Part shown: positions 15,720-23,559 of the stretch, piece after piece | Position numbering within the stretch: the first letter of the stretch is position 1 | Layout of the letters: each line of letters begins with the position of its first letter | NCBI GenBank assembly: GCA_902490325.1 | Contig: CABUDJ010000025.1 | Location: 1-25,792 of the forward strand | Length of the DNA stretch: 25,792 nucleotides | Reading direction: 5' to 3' | Source of the DNA: an uncultured Collinsella sp. | GTDB lineage: Bacteria > Actinomycetota > Coriobacteriia > Coriobacteriales > Coriobacteriaceae | Made by a program: the position numbers and the translations under genes | The notes under the pieces: model-generated | The model's input: only the letters and a program-made list of their open reading frames with translations | The model's database searches: none | Told to the model about the DNA's origin: nothing

Positions 15720-16073
15720 CGGAAACCGTGTCCCAGAATTCTTGTCTGGAATGGGATGCAGTTTCCGCTTGGGACCCGATTGGGAAAGTGTGTCCCACTA
15801 TTCAGCTGGATTCCGGGATGTATTTTCCGGTTGAGGCTCGTTGGGAAAGTGCGTCCCACTTTGGGGGCTGATTCTGGGACGTGGTTTCCGGTTGGCTCTC
15901 ATTGGGAAAGTTCATCCCATTTCTCGGCCTAATTATGGGACGCAGTTTCCCGTTGAGGACCCTTTGGGAAAGTGCGTCCCGGTCTGGGCGCTCAAACTGG
16001 GATGGATTTTCCGGATGAGGGCTTGACGGAAAATGTGTCCCGTTCCGGGCGCTAATTGTGGGATGCAGTTTCC
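15720..16073. repeat. Left array of six ~61-bp palindromic units
   Basis: Units start at 15720, 15782, 15843, 15904, 15966 and 16027, a spacing of 61-62 bp. Each has a half like GGGAAAGTGCGTCCCA, a 16-nt loop (for example CTTTGGGGGCTGATTC), the inverted half TGGGACGCAGTTTCC and a 14-nt spacer such as GGTTGAGGCTCGTT. Bases vary within halves. The period is not a fixed multiple of three, and short open frames through the array (such as one at 15841-16026) are not genes. Confidence 0.9.
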
Positions 16074-16097
16074 GCTTGCGGAGTCTCCACTCAACAG

Positions 16098-16136
16098 AAA
16101 ACCCGGGTGGCCTGTTTTTTGGCTACCCGGGTTTTT
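16098..16136 (-). terminator. Bidirectional terminator after the surface-protein gene
   Basis: AACCCGGGT plus GCC (16100-16112) pairs with GGC plus ACCCGGGTT (16121-16132) with one mismatch and an 8-nt loop. On the minus strand TTTTCTGTT follows, ending the surface-protein transcript about 50 bases past its stop. On the plus strand five T follow. Confidence 0.85.
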
Positions 16137-16162
16137 GGGTTGTCGATATGTTCGACTGGCTA

Positions 16163-19100
16163 CTAGTGGGTCTTGCGGCGCTTGATCAGCATGATGAGGG
16201 CTATCACTACGAGCGTTGCTCCCGCTGCTGCTGCGGTGGCGACTAGGGCGAATGTTTGGTCGCCGGTGTTTGCGAGGTTCTTCACTGTGGTCGTAGTCTT
16301 GACCTTGGTGTCGGTCTTAGCTCCGTTGTCGGACTTGGGCTTGTCCGGGTTCGTCGGGGTCTCAGGAGTCTCGGGGTCCTTTGAGCCTTCGGAATCGGTT
16401 GGGCCGGCGGTGTTTACCAGCGTATGGTCCAGGAACTTCTTGGCGCCCGCACTTGCCTGTGAGAACAGGCGGCGCGTGCGAATCGGGGTGGCGTTCACCG
16501 TTGTGGGCGCCGTCTCCTCGGCCTCGATATTCACGAGCGTCGTGCCGGTGTCGAGGCCCACGTCGTTGTATCCCACGTGGCAGTAATACTGCGCACCGTC
16601 ATCGTCTGCGGTCAGGTCAATCTCGAGCTTTGAGGCCGTTCCAGCCGCGAGGTTGCCATCGGCACCCACGAGCTTAAACTCTGTCTCGCCGCGGCCCTTG
16701 CGGTACCACATATAGGTCGGTGCCAGCCCTGTTTCGCTATCGTCGGCACCGAGTTGCTTCACATGGCCAATCGCCGAGAGCGTCAGGTGGCTTCCCGCCG
16801 TGCGCTCAACCGAAGAGTCGTATCCAAGATCCGACCCCTCCGCAGCATCCGCCGCAGGTCCGCTCACGGTCATCGTCATGCCATCGGGCATGGTCTTGAC
16901 CGTGATGATTGCCGAGCGAATACCTGTTTCGGTCGTGGATCCATTCTTAACGGCGGCGATGGCGAATCGATACTCCGTATTGGGCTGCAGCCCATCCCAC
17001 TTGAGCGAGGTCTGCGTGTTGTCGGCAATCTTCCAGCTATTGACGACCGCATCCGCCGCATTGCTCTGCAGCATGCCCACGCCGTAGCTAAAGCCACTCT
17101 TGTTTGCGAGTACATCGTCCCAGCTAAACGTAACGCTGGTCGAATCGACGGCGTTTGCCGTAAAGCCCGTCACGGCCGGCGCGTCGGGCATCTCGACGTC
17201 CTTAACGTCATAGCCCACGATCCAGAACTGGTCGGTGTCCTTGGTGCCGAGCTTGTCGCCCGAGTCTGCCTCGAACTTGTCGACATCCACCGCGTTGACG
17301 CCCAGACGCCACACAAAACCGTACTTGCCCTGCGCGGCTTCGGGCAGGTTGTCGACGGTGCCGCCGTATTCGGTCGATTCACTCGAGGAGTTACCCGTAG
17401 TAAAGCCGGCGTTGGCACCAAAGCACAGGCCGCCAAACAACTCGTGCTTTGCGAGCTTCGCGCCCATGACAACGCTGCCGTTCAGCGTCAAGCCGAGCTC
17501 GAGCTCCTGCTCCTTGCCCTCCTCGACTTCGATGGTCTGCTCAATGCTCGCCCCCGACTGCGCGGCGGCGCCGTTAAACCCATCGTGCGTGTAGGCGCGC
17601 GTTACGCCAGGCTTGCCCAGGCCAAAGGAATCCCCAACGGGAGTCTCGCCGTTGAGCGTCGTTTGATAGGTTCCGGGTTCTCCCGACCGGTTGGTCAAAA
17701 AGTAGCTGAGCGGCGTCATATTGTGCTGTTTGGCAATGCGGTCATAGGCCTCGACATTAACGACCGAGGTCTGCGCGCCGAGCGACACGGGCGCCGCCAT
17801 CACGCCCTTGCCACCAGTTTCCTCATTTTCGATCTCATACTCGTAATAGACCATCGGAATCGTGTAGAGCACGGCCTTGTCACCCTCGCCGGCATGCGAC
17901 TCATAGCTTACGCTTGCGCTGACCGTGCGCTCGCTCCGGTAGTCATAGCATCCCTCGGCGGCAAAATCGACTGAAGCATTCATCGCGACCAGGGGCGGAC
18001 CGGTCTGCACCTCGACGGCAACGCCCAACTCGGCGCCAATGGTATAGCCCTGGGATGTCCCCGTGCCCTTTTCCTCTCCGTATGACGTGCCGCCCAACAC
18101 CAGATAGCCGTATGCCTGCTCCAGATCCTCAACATAGGGCGCATCCTGCAGCACGGCAAGCACGCGCGGATTGGTATAGACCTTGTAGCGGTCCTTGTAC
18201 GTGATCTTGACGCTGTCGTTGTCGACATCGGGCAGCGCGAGCGAGATAAATGTGCCGTAGGTAGTGCCGCGACGGTTGCTCTCGCTAATCACCTGCTCCT
18301 CGCCGCGGCGCACCTTTCCGTTCTCGTCGAGCGAAAAATGCGAAGCGGTCATCCAATAGTAGTCATCGTTCTTGCGCAGGTCCTCGTCGCGGTGCTTGCC
18401 CACCACGGCGATAAAGCTCTCGTTATAGCGGTCCGAACCCGAGACGCTGCCCGCCTTAACGTCGCTGATCCACACCTGCTCGATACCCTTGTGGTCATGC
18501 TTGTTGCTACTGTTGTATTGCTGGCCGCTCATGCTCATGGTTCCGACCATGGACCCCAAGCCCTGGGCCCCGCTCTGTGCCGTGTTGCAGGCAAAGTCGC
18601 GGAACACATCGCCGCCCACGAGCACCTCGTCGACCGCCGGCTGCTCGGACAGGCCGTCAAGGTTGGCAGTGGCAAGGGCAATAGGCGCCAAGGTGCACGG
18701 ATAGCGCTTATCCTGAGCGCTATCCTTCCATGCGCTGTTGGGCACATGCATCAGGCCATAGGAGGCGAGGAGCCCGTCTCTGTATTCCTTGCAATCGGAA
18801 AGCTTGAACTCGCCAGACTCCGAGTCAAAATACGCGTAGCGGTACAGCGCGCCGTACAGCCCCTTGCTGCCGTCAGAAGCGCCGTAATCAAAAGCGCTGC
18901 GTTGCCAGTCATAGCCCGCAAGAATAAGGCCCGTGACGGTTTCACCCGTCTTCTTTCCTTCTTCATCGTAGGCGGCAAACGTGCCGAACGTCGCATTCGC
19001 AGCGACCATGGTCTTGCCGTTCGCGGAGAGGGAGATTGCGCCCGCGTCGCCCAGAGCATCGACATGGACGAGCGCACCCTTGGATGCATCCCACGAAAAC

Positions 19101-20251
19101 AGCTCGCAATGCGTCGACTTATCAATATTCTTCTTGCCGTAGGGTGCCGAGACCACGATGGCGAGGTCATCGCAAAAATCGCGATCGAGGTCGCCGGCCG
19201 CTAGCGAAACGACAGGAGCTGACTGAAGCTGCGTCCAGGAGTCGTTCCCGCCCTTGTTGTGCGTGGTGTAGTCCGCGGCGTTACCGGCATCGATCTTGAC
19301 GACGCTTTGCTTCCAGTTGCCGCCCTCCAAGTCATACATATCGACTACAGCCTTGCGCACGCCGTTCTCGTCGACATAGCAGCCCGCGTAGACAAAAAGC
19401 TCGTCGACGCCGTCGCCATCGACATCGCCCGCCTCGACATCAAAGACGGCGTCGTGCTCTTGCAGGTAACCGGCATCCAGGTACTTAAAACGGCCTTCGT
19501 ACATCATATTAGTGTTGACCGTCACCGACAGGTGTGTGTCGAGAGTGCGCGTGCGCCCGTTGTTAAACGAGTAGAGGACCAGCTCAACCTTTCCGGCGTA
19601 TGACTTGCCGTCAATCGTCGTGGAGGAACTGTCGCCGTAGGCACGGAGCTCGGCAACGCGGCTCTTTTTGCCCGTGCTGGCGTCGCTGCAGAACTCAACA
19701 CTCGTGGCGTGAATGCCCGAGAAACCGTTGTTGTCGTTGGCGAGTACTGTTGAGGACTCATTGTTGCTTAGGTACGACCAGGTACCGCCACCGTAGTCGC
19801 TATGCTTGTAGAGATCGCTGTTCGTATCGAAGTTGTTGACGTTTTGCCAGAACTTTGCGGCGCCCCACACACTTCCATAGCCATCGGTGAGTTTGCTGCT
19901 GCCGCCAATGTCACCGCGCTCGACGTTCTCGAGCTTGTCGCGCAGAGTGTAGCGATTGCCATGGCTACCGTTAGCTGCCATATAGACCTCGCTGCGCGTG
20001 GCAAACGTCGTGGGGGTATCAGTGGAATAGGGGCCAACGGTATCGGCCGGAATGTCCTCGCTCGTGCCCAGACCCAGGTCGCTATAGTCCTGCTCGGTCA
20101 TATCGGTGATCTCAGGCGTGTCGGCCGCCTGGGCGACGTTGGGAGCCGCCGTGAAACAGGCGACACTCGTGGCGATCAACGCAGCAAGTGCCGCCGTCCC
20201 GGCAAGCGGGTTTTTCGACAACCGGCGAATGTGGGGGTGTGGAACGTGCAT
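16163..20251 (-). CDS. Large sortase-anchored surface protein, FG-GAP-like, FN3 and Ig-like
   Basis: Exported cell-wall protein of 1362 aa. A signal peptide has a basic start, a hydrophobic core (TAALAALIATSVACF) and likely cleavage after NVAQA (residue 42). Residues about 150-650 carry acidic loops of FG-GAP/VCBS type, clearest at about 274 (GDVDGDGVDELFVYAG), then AAGDLDRDFCDDLAIV and LPDVDNDSVKI, suggesting a calcium-binding propeller. Residues about 650-1000 are serine/threonine- and beta-rich and unassigned. An FN3 domain spans about 1025-1120 (TSVTFSWDD, LQPNTEYRFAIAAV) and an Ig-like domain about 1140-1240 (DDDGAQYYCHVGY). A proline-lysine wall stretch precedes the sorting signal LANTG (1326), a membrane span and KRRKTH. 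LANTG departs from LPXTG. The ATG at 20251 follows GAGG; one twelve codons upstream lacks a site. It is probably an adhesin or binding protein; its ligand is unknown. Confidence 0.85.
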   Translation of the reverse strand: MHVPHPHIRRLSKNPLAGTAALAALIATSVACFTAAPNVAQAADTPEITDMTEQDYSDLGLGTSEDIPADTVGPYSTDTPTTFATRSEVYMAANGSHGNRYTLRDKLENVERGDIGGSSKLTDGYGSVWGAAKFWQNVNNFDTNSDLYKHSDYGGGTWSYLSNNESSTVLANDNNGFSGIHATSVEFCSDASTGKKSRVAELRAYGDSSSTTIDGKSYAGKVELVLYSFNNGRTRTLDTHLSVTVNTNMMYEGRFKYLDAGYLQEHDAVFDVEAGDVDGDGVDELFVYAGCYVDENGVRKAVVDMYDLEGGNWKQSVVKIDAGNAADYTTHNKGGNDSWTQLQSAPVVSLAAGDLDRDFCDDLAIVVSAPYGKKNIDKSTHCELFSWDASKGALVHVDALGDAGAISLSANGKTMVAANATFGTFAAYDEEGKKTGETVTGLILAGYDWQRSAFDYGASDGSKGLYGALYRYAYFDSESGEFKLSDCKEYRDGLLASYGLMHVPNSAWKDSAQDKRYPCTLAPIALATANLDGLSEQPAVDEVLVGGDVFRDFACNTAQSGAQGLGSMVGTMSMSGQQYNSSNKHDHKGIEQVWISDVKAGSVSGSDRYNESFIAVVGKHRDEDLRKNDDYYWMTASHFSLDENGKVRRGEEQVISESNRRGTTYGTFISLALPDVDNDSVKITYKDRYKVYTNPRVLAVLQDAPYVEDLEQAYGYLVLGGTSYGEEKGTGTSQGYTIGAELGVAVEVQTGPPLVAMNASVDFAAEGCYDYRSERTVSASVSYESHAGEGDKAVLYTIPMVYYEYEIENEETGGKGVMAAPVSLGAQTSVVNVEAYDRIAKQHNMTPLSYFLTNRSGEPGTYQTTLNGETPVGDSFGLGKPGVTRAYTHDGFNGAAAQSGASIEQTIEVEEGKEQELELGLTLNGSVVMGAKLAKHELFGGLCFGANAGFTTGNSSSESTEYGGTVDNLPEAAQGKYGFVWRLGVNAVDVDKFEADSGDKLGTKDTDQFWIVGYDVKDVEMPDAPAVTGFTANAVDSTSVTFSWDDVLANKSGFSYGVGMLQSNAADAVVNSWKIADNTQTSLKWDGLQPNTEYRFAIAAVKNGSTTETGIRSAIITVKTMPDGMTMTVSGPAADAAEGSDLGYDSSVERTAGSHLTLSAIGHVKQLGADDSETGLAPTYMWYRKGRGETEFKLVGADGNLAAGTASKLEIDLTADDDGAQYYCHVGYNDVGLDTGTTLVNIEAEETAPTTVNATPIRTRRLFSQASAGAKKFLDHTLVNTAGPTDSEGSKDPETPETPTNPDKPKSDNGAKTDTKVKTTTTVKNLANTGDQTFALVATAAAAGATLVVIALIMLIKRRKTH

Positions 20252-20282
20252 GGGGGACCTCGCTTTACTCGAGTGGAGTCGG

Positions 20283-20355
20283 CTCATTTTTGCAAATGAT
20301 ACGTCCGACGCCCGATATCACGTGTCTCATTTTCGCCAACGGCGTGTCTCATTTT
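20283..20355 (-). promoter_or_regulatory. Phased repeats upstream of the surface-protein gene
   Basis: CGTGTCTCATTTT occurs at 20321-20333 and 20343-20355, 22 bp apart, and a shorter CTCATTTTT at 20283-20291, a further 43 bp away. The spacings are close to two and four helical turns, as for a regulator binding one DNA face. They lie 30-105 bp before the start codon. A possible -10 TATCAT (minus strand, 20296-20301) sits between the copies. Confidence 0.5.
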
Positions 20356-20373
20356 TGAGAATCCGAGATGCCG

Positions 20374-20814
20374 CGGAGATCTTATCCCAGCTCAAAGGCC
20401 ATTTCTGGGATGTATTTTCCGTCGAGTGCCTCATCGGAAAACTGCATCCCATTTCAAGCGTCGATTCCGGGACGCACTTTCCCCTTAGACCCTCAACCGG
20501 AAACCGCATCCCACTTTGAGCGCAAATTCCGGGATGCATTTTCCGCTTGAGCCTCATTGGGAAACGGCGTCCCACTTTGAGGGCTGATTGTGGGATGCAT
20601 CCCGTTTCTTGACCGAATAATGGGACGCAATTTCCCGTTGGAGCGCCTTTGGGAAAGTGTGTCCCACTTCGACCGCCCAGAGTGGGATGCACTTTCCGCA
20701 AAGCACCTCAACGGGAAACTACGTCCCATTCCAAAGGCAAATTCCGGGACGCATTTTTCGAAAGCCTGCCCATCCGGAAAGCCCGTCCCACTTTGGACGC
20801 ATCCGGGCACGGAA
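20374..20814. repeat. Right array of eight ~61-bp palindromic units
   Basis: These are the same units as at 15720-16073 and in the same orientation, judged from loops (CTTTGAGGGCTGATTG here, CTTTGGGGGCTGATTC there) and spacers (GCTTGAGCCTCATT). Units begin near 20374, 20435, 20498, 20559, (deleted), 20651, 20713 and 20775. The first half-unit is degenerate and the last is truncated near 20814. Units four and five are fused at TGGGATGCATCCCG (20591-20604), with about 30 bp missing. No gene is supported through the array. Confidence 0.9.
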
Positions 20815-20849
20815 CCATCGACCTATCAGGCCTCCCATCAATAAAGAGG

Positions 20850-20978
20850 CGTCCTCCCGGACGGCGGGGCACGAAGTTCATCGCGAGTTCCGCACGCAAA
20901 GAAGGCCACTTAATGTGGCCTTCGTCTTGCGCAGGACTGTAGAGCAGGGAACTTCGTGCCCCGACGCCCGGGAGGACG
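20850..20978 (-). ncRNA. Structured RNA-like element, copy B
   Basis: Inverted arms at 20850-20879 and 20949-20978 (30 nt each) form a stem with 28 Watson-Crick pairs, one G-U and one mismatch when read on the minus strand. The 69-nt loop has the inner hairpin GAAGGCCAC - ATTAA - GTGGCCTTC. Compared with copy A (15504-15632), three of nine inner pairs and about half of the outer pairs differ, yet pairing is kept. The strand is assigned from the shared loop sequences, and it is the strand of the flavodoxin gene, whose stop lies 42 bases upstream. No T-rich terminator follows directly; the palindromic array does. Confidence 0.7.
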
Positions 20979-21020
20979 TTTCATTTAGAAAGATGGACCG
21001 ACCGCCGTCAGCGATGGGAG

Positions 21021-21572
21021 CTACTCCCCCAGCACGGCCTTCTTGGCCGCCGCCGCCATGTTGTCCAGATCTTCCTTGGTGGGATGGTCCTTCGCGGCAA
21101 CCCAGTTGTCGAGCAGCATCTTAAATCGGGCGTTGTCGGGATCTTGCTCGAGCATGGCCTCGTAGCGCTGTTTGACCGCAGGGCCCATCTTACCCTGACA
21201 CATCGCCCAGCCCGCAAGCTCGGCATCCACGGCCAGATTGGAAGTTACGCGGTCGATAATCTGCTGGTAATAGCTCTGGTCGGCCCCAAAGCCGCAGGTG
21301 CCAAACAGGAACACGCGCTTGCCGTGCAAGGCGGAGAGCAACGCCGCGACCGAAGGCGTGCACGCGCCCTTGTCGCACCAAAAACCGACGAGCACCATGT
21401 CGGCCGCGCAGGCGCCCTGCGCCTCGAGCGCAACCTGATCTGCATCCGCATCGTCGCTCAACGCCGCGGCATGGACAAACTCAACGCCCGCAGCCTGCAG
21501 AGTGCGCTTAATCGCACCCGAAACCATCCTGGTATTACCGCTCTTGCTGTTAACCACCAAAGAGCACGTCAT
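21021..21572 (-). CDS. Flavodoxin-family protein
   Basis: Cytosolic flavodoxin-fold protein, 183 aa, expected to bind FMN and carry electrons. The phosphate-binding loop follows the first strand (SLVVNSKSGNTRMVSGAI). Later strands read DMVLVGFWCDKGACTPSV and KRVFLFGTCGFGADQSYY, near the flavin ring in this fold. The C-terminal 60 residues (GKMGPAVKQRYEAML onward) are helical and resemble the tails of several gut-bacterial flavodoxin-like proteins. The ATG at 21572 is ten bases after GAGG; the GTG two codons upstream is only four bases from it and cannot be excluded. It is a single gene between element B and the ABC genes. A redox partner is not evident nearby. A link to bilirubin-reductase accessory proteins (BilS) is only a fold-level thought, as no BilR is present. 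Confidence 0.85.
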   Translation of the reverse strand: MTCSLVVNSKSGNTRMVSGAIKRTLQAAGVEFVHAAALSDDADADQVALEAQGACAADMVLVGFWCDKGACTPSVAALLSALHGKRVFLFGTCGFGADQSYYQQIIDRVTSNLAVDAELAGWAMCQGKMGPAVKQRYEAMLEQDPDNARFKMLLDNWVAAKDHPTKEDLDNMAAAAKKAVLGE

Positions 21573-21699
21573 AGTCACGTTGCCTCGTTTCCCCCAAAAC
21601 TAAAGCCACTAATGCAATTTATTAGATGAATATCTTAGTACTAACGTGACAGATGTAAACCACCGTCTGTCGATTGATTAATTTGCCCCACGGGCTTGC

Positions 21700-23559
21700 T
21701 CACTGGGCGAATTGGCTGCGGTAGAGCTCGGCGTAGAAGCCGCCTGCCGCGAGCAGTTCGTCGTGCGTGCCGCGCTCGATAATCTCGCCGTCGCGCATCA
21801 CTAGGATGCAGTCGGCATTGCGGATCGTCGACAGGCGGTGCGCCACGACAAAGCTCGTGCGGCCGGCCATGAGCTCGTCAAATGCCGCCTGCACCTGCAG
21901 CTCGGTACGTGTATCGATGCTCGAGGTGGCCTCGTCCAGCAGCAGAATCGCCGGGTCGGTGAGCATGACGCGCGCGATGCACAGCAGCTGCTTTTGGCCC
22001 TGGCTAAACGTGCCGCCGTCCTCGCCGATCACCGTGTCGTAGCCGTCTGGCAGCTGCACGATAAACTTGTGCGCGTGCGCGCGCTTGGCGGCCTCGATAA
22101 TCTGCTCGCGCGTGGCGTCGGGACGACCGTAGGCGATATTGTCCGCCACCGTACCCTCGAACAGCCACGTATCCTGCAGCACCATACCAAAGGCGCGGCG
22201 CAGGCTTGCGCGCGTGTAGTCACGCGAGGAACGGCCATCGACCGCAATGCGGCCGGCGTCGATATCGTAGAAGCGCAGCAGCAGGTTGATGAGCGTCGTC
22301 TTGCCGCAGCCCGTGGGACCGACCAGGGCAAAGCGCATGCCGGGCTTAGCATCGATGCAGATGTCCTGCAGCAGCTTGCGGTCGGGCACATAGCTATAGT
22401 CCACATGCTCAAAAGCGACCTCGCCCTGCGGGGCCGTGAGCTCAACGGCATCCACAGCGTCGGGCTCCTGCTCGCGGGCATCGAGCAGCGCGAACATGCG
22501 CCGTGCCGAGGCGTACGCGGTCTGGATCTGCGTAATGACGTTGGTGACCTCGTTGAACGGCTTGGTGTACTGGTTGGCGTAGGACAGGAAGATCTGCACG
22601 CCGCCCACCGTGAGCGCCGCGGGCACGCCTGTGATCACGCCCACGCAGCCGATCACGGCGACCACGGCGTAGATGATGTTGTTGATAAAGCGCGTGCCGG
22701 GGTTGGAAAGCGAGCCCATAAACTGCGCGCGCTCGCCCGCAGTGTAGAGCTCGGCGTTGAGGGCATCGAAGCGCTGCTGCGCATTTGGGCCGTAGGCAAA
22801 GGCGTCCACGAGCTTTTGCTCGCCCACGTATTCCTCGATATGGCCGCCCAGCTGGCCCTGAATGCGCTGCTGCGCTATAAAGCTCTTGTTGGAAAGCTTG
22901 GCGATGGCGCCCGCCGCAAAGATGGAAAGAGGTGTGACAAGCACCACCACGAGCGTCATGGTCAGGTTGATGGAGAGCATAAACGCGAGCGTGCCCACGA
23001 TAGTGATGACGCCGGTAAAGAGCTGCGTAAAGCCCTGCAGCAGGCCGTCGCCCACCTGGTCGACATCGTTGACCACACGGCTCATAAGGTCGCCGTGGGC
23101 ATGGCTGTCGATAAAGCTGAGCGGCATGCGGCTGAGCTTGTCGCTCGCCTCCACGCGCATGTCGCGCACCGTCTCGTAGGACAGGCGGTTAACACAGTAG
23201 CCCTGCAGCCACTGGAACGCCGCAGCGCCCATCACGACAATCGCGAGCTTGGTGACAAGCGGCAGCAGCGCATCGAAGTCCACCTGTCCGGCGGCAACGA
23301 TGAGATCGATGCCCTCGCCGACGAGGATGGGCGTATAGAGTTGCAGAATCACCGAGATGGCGGCACTCACAAACGACGCCGCAAACGAGATGCGGTGCGG
23401 ACGGACGTAGCCCATCAGGCGGCGAGTCACCGCGCCCACGGGGTAGCGCTCGGGGTCGCCGGGCTGGCGCGGGCCGTCACCCAGGTCGTTGAGGTTATCG
23501 TTGCCGGACACATTGGCCGTCATCGTGGCGACCGAACCGGAAGAAGTATACGGATTCAT
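21700..23559 (-). CDS. ABC exporter half-transporter, second subunit
   Basis: Type IV (type I exporter) ABC half-transporter, 619 aa: a hydrophilic 40-residue N-terminal tail, six membrane spans (about 55-330) and a nucleotide-binding domain. Walker A is GPTGCGKTT (about residue 411), the signature reads FSQGQKQ (about 517) rather than LSGGQ, Walker B is ILLLDEATSS with the catalytic glutamate, and the H-loop is VVAHRLSTI. It starts at 23559, the base next to the stop of the preceding ABC gene (TAG then ATG), with AAAGGAGG in the end of that gene, so the two are translationally coupled and very likely form a heterodimer. It resembles multidrug/lipid exporters of the TM287/288 and LmrCD kind; the substrate is unknown. 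Upstream of the stop, only a weak GCCC/GGGC hairpin at about 21685 suggests an end of transcription. Confidence 0.93.
   Translation of the reverse strand: MNPYTSSGSVATMTANVSGNDNLNDLGDGPRQPGDPERYPVGAVTRRLMGYVRPHRISFAASFVSAAISVILQLYTPILVGEGIDLIVAAGQVDFDALLPLVTKLAIVVMGAAAFQWLQGYCVNRLSYETVRDMRVEASDKLSRMPLSFIDSHAHGDLMSRVVNDVDQVGDGLLQGFTQLFTGVITIVGTLAFMLSINLTMTLVVVLVTPLSIFAAGAIAKLSNKSFIAQQRIQGQLGGHIEEYVGEQKLVDAFAYGPNAQQRFDALNAELYTAGERAQFMGSLSNPGTRFINNIIYAVVAVIGCVGVITGVPAALTVGGVQIFLSYANQYTKPFNEVTNVITQIQTAYASARRMFALLDAREQEPDAVDAVELTAPQGEVAFEHVDYSYVPDRKLLQDICIDAKPGMRFALVGPTGCGKTTLINLLLRFYDIDAGRIAVDGRSSRDYTRASLRRAFGMVLQDTWLFEGTVADNIAYGRPDATREQIIEAAKRAHAHKFIVQLPDGYDTVIGEDGGTFSQGQKQLLCIARVMLTDPAILLLDEATSSIDTRTELQVQAAFDELMAGRTSFVVAHRLSTIRNADCILVMRDGEIIERGTHDELLAAGGFYAELYRSQFAQ

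Noticed and set aside
15841..16026. Open frames through the palindromic arrays (also 20493-20942)
   Set aside because: The repeat period is not a multiple of three, frames switch between units, there are no ribosome sites, and the open frame reflects repeat composition. Such frames may be annotated as hypothetical proteins elsewhere.
15720..16073. CRISPR array
   Set aside because: Repeats are imperfect, palindromic with a 16-nt loop, spacers are only 14 nt and similar to each other, and no cas gene is present.
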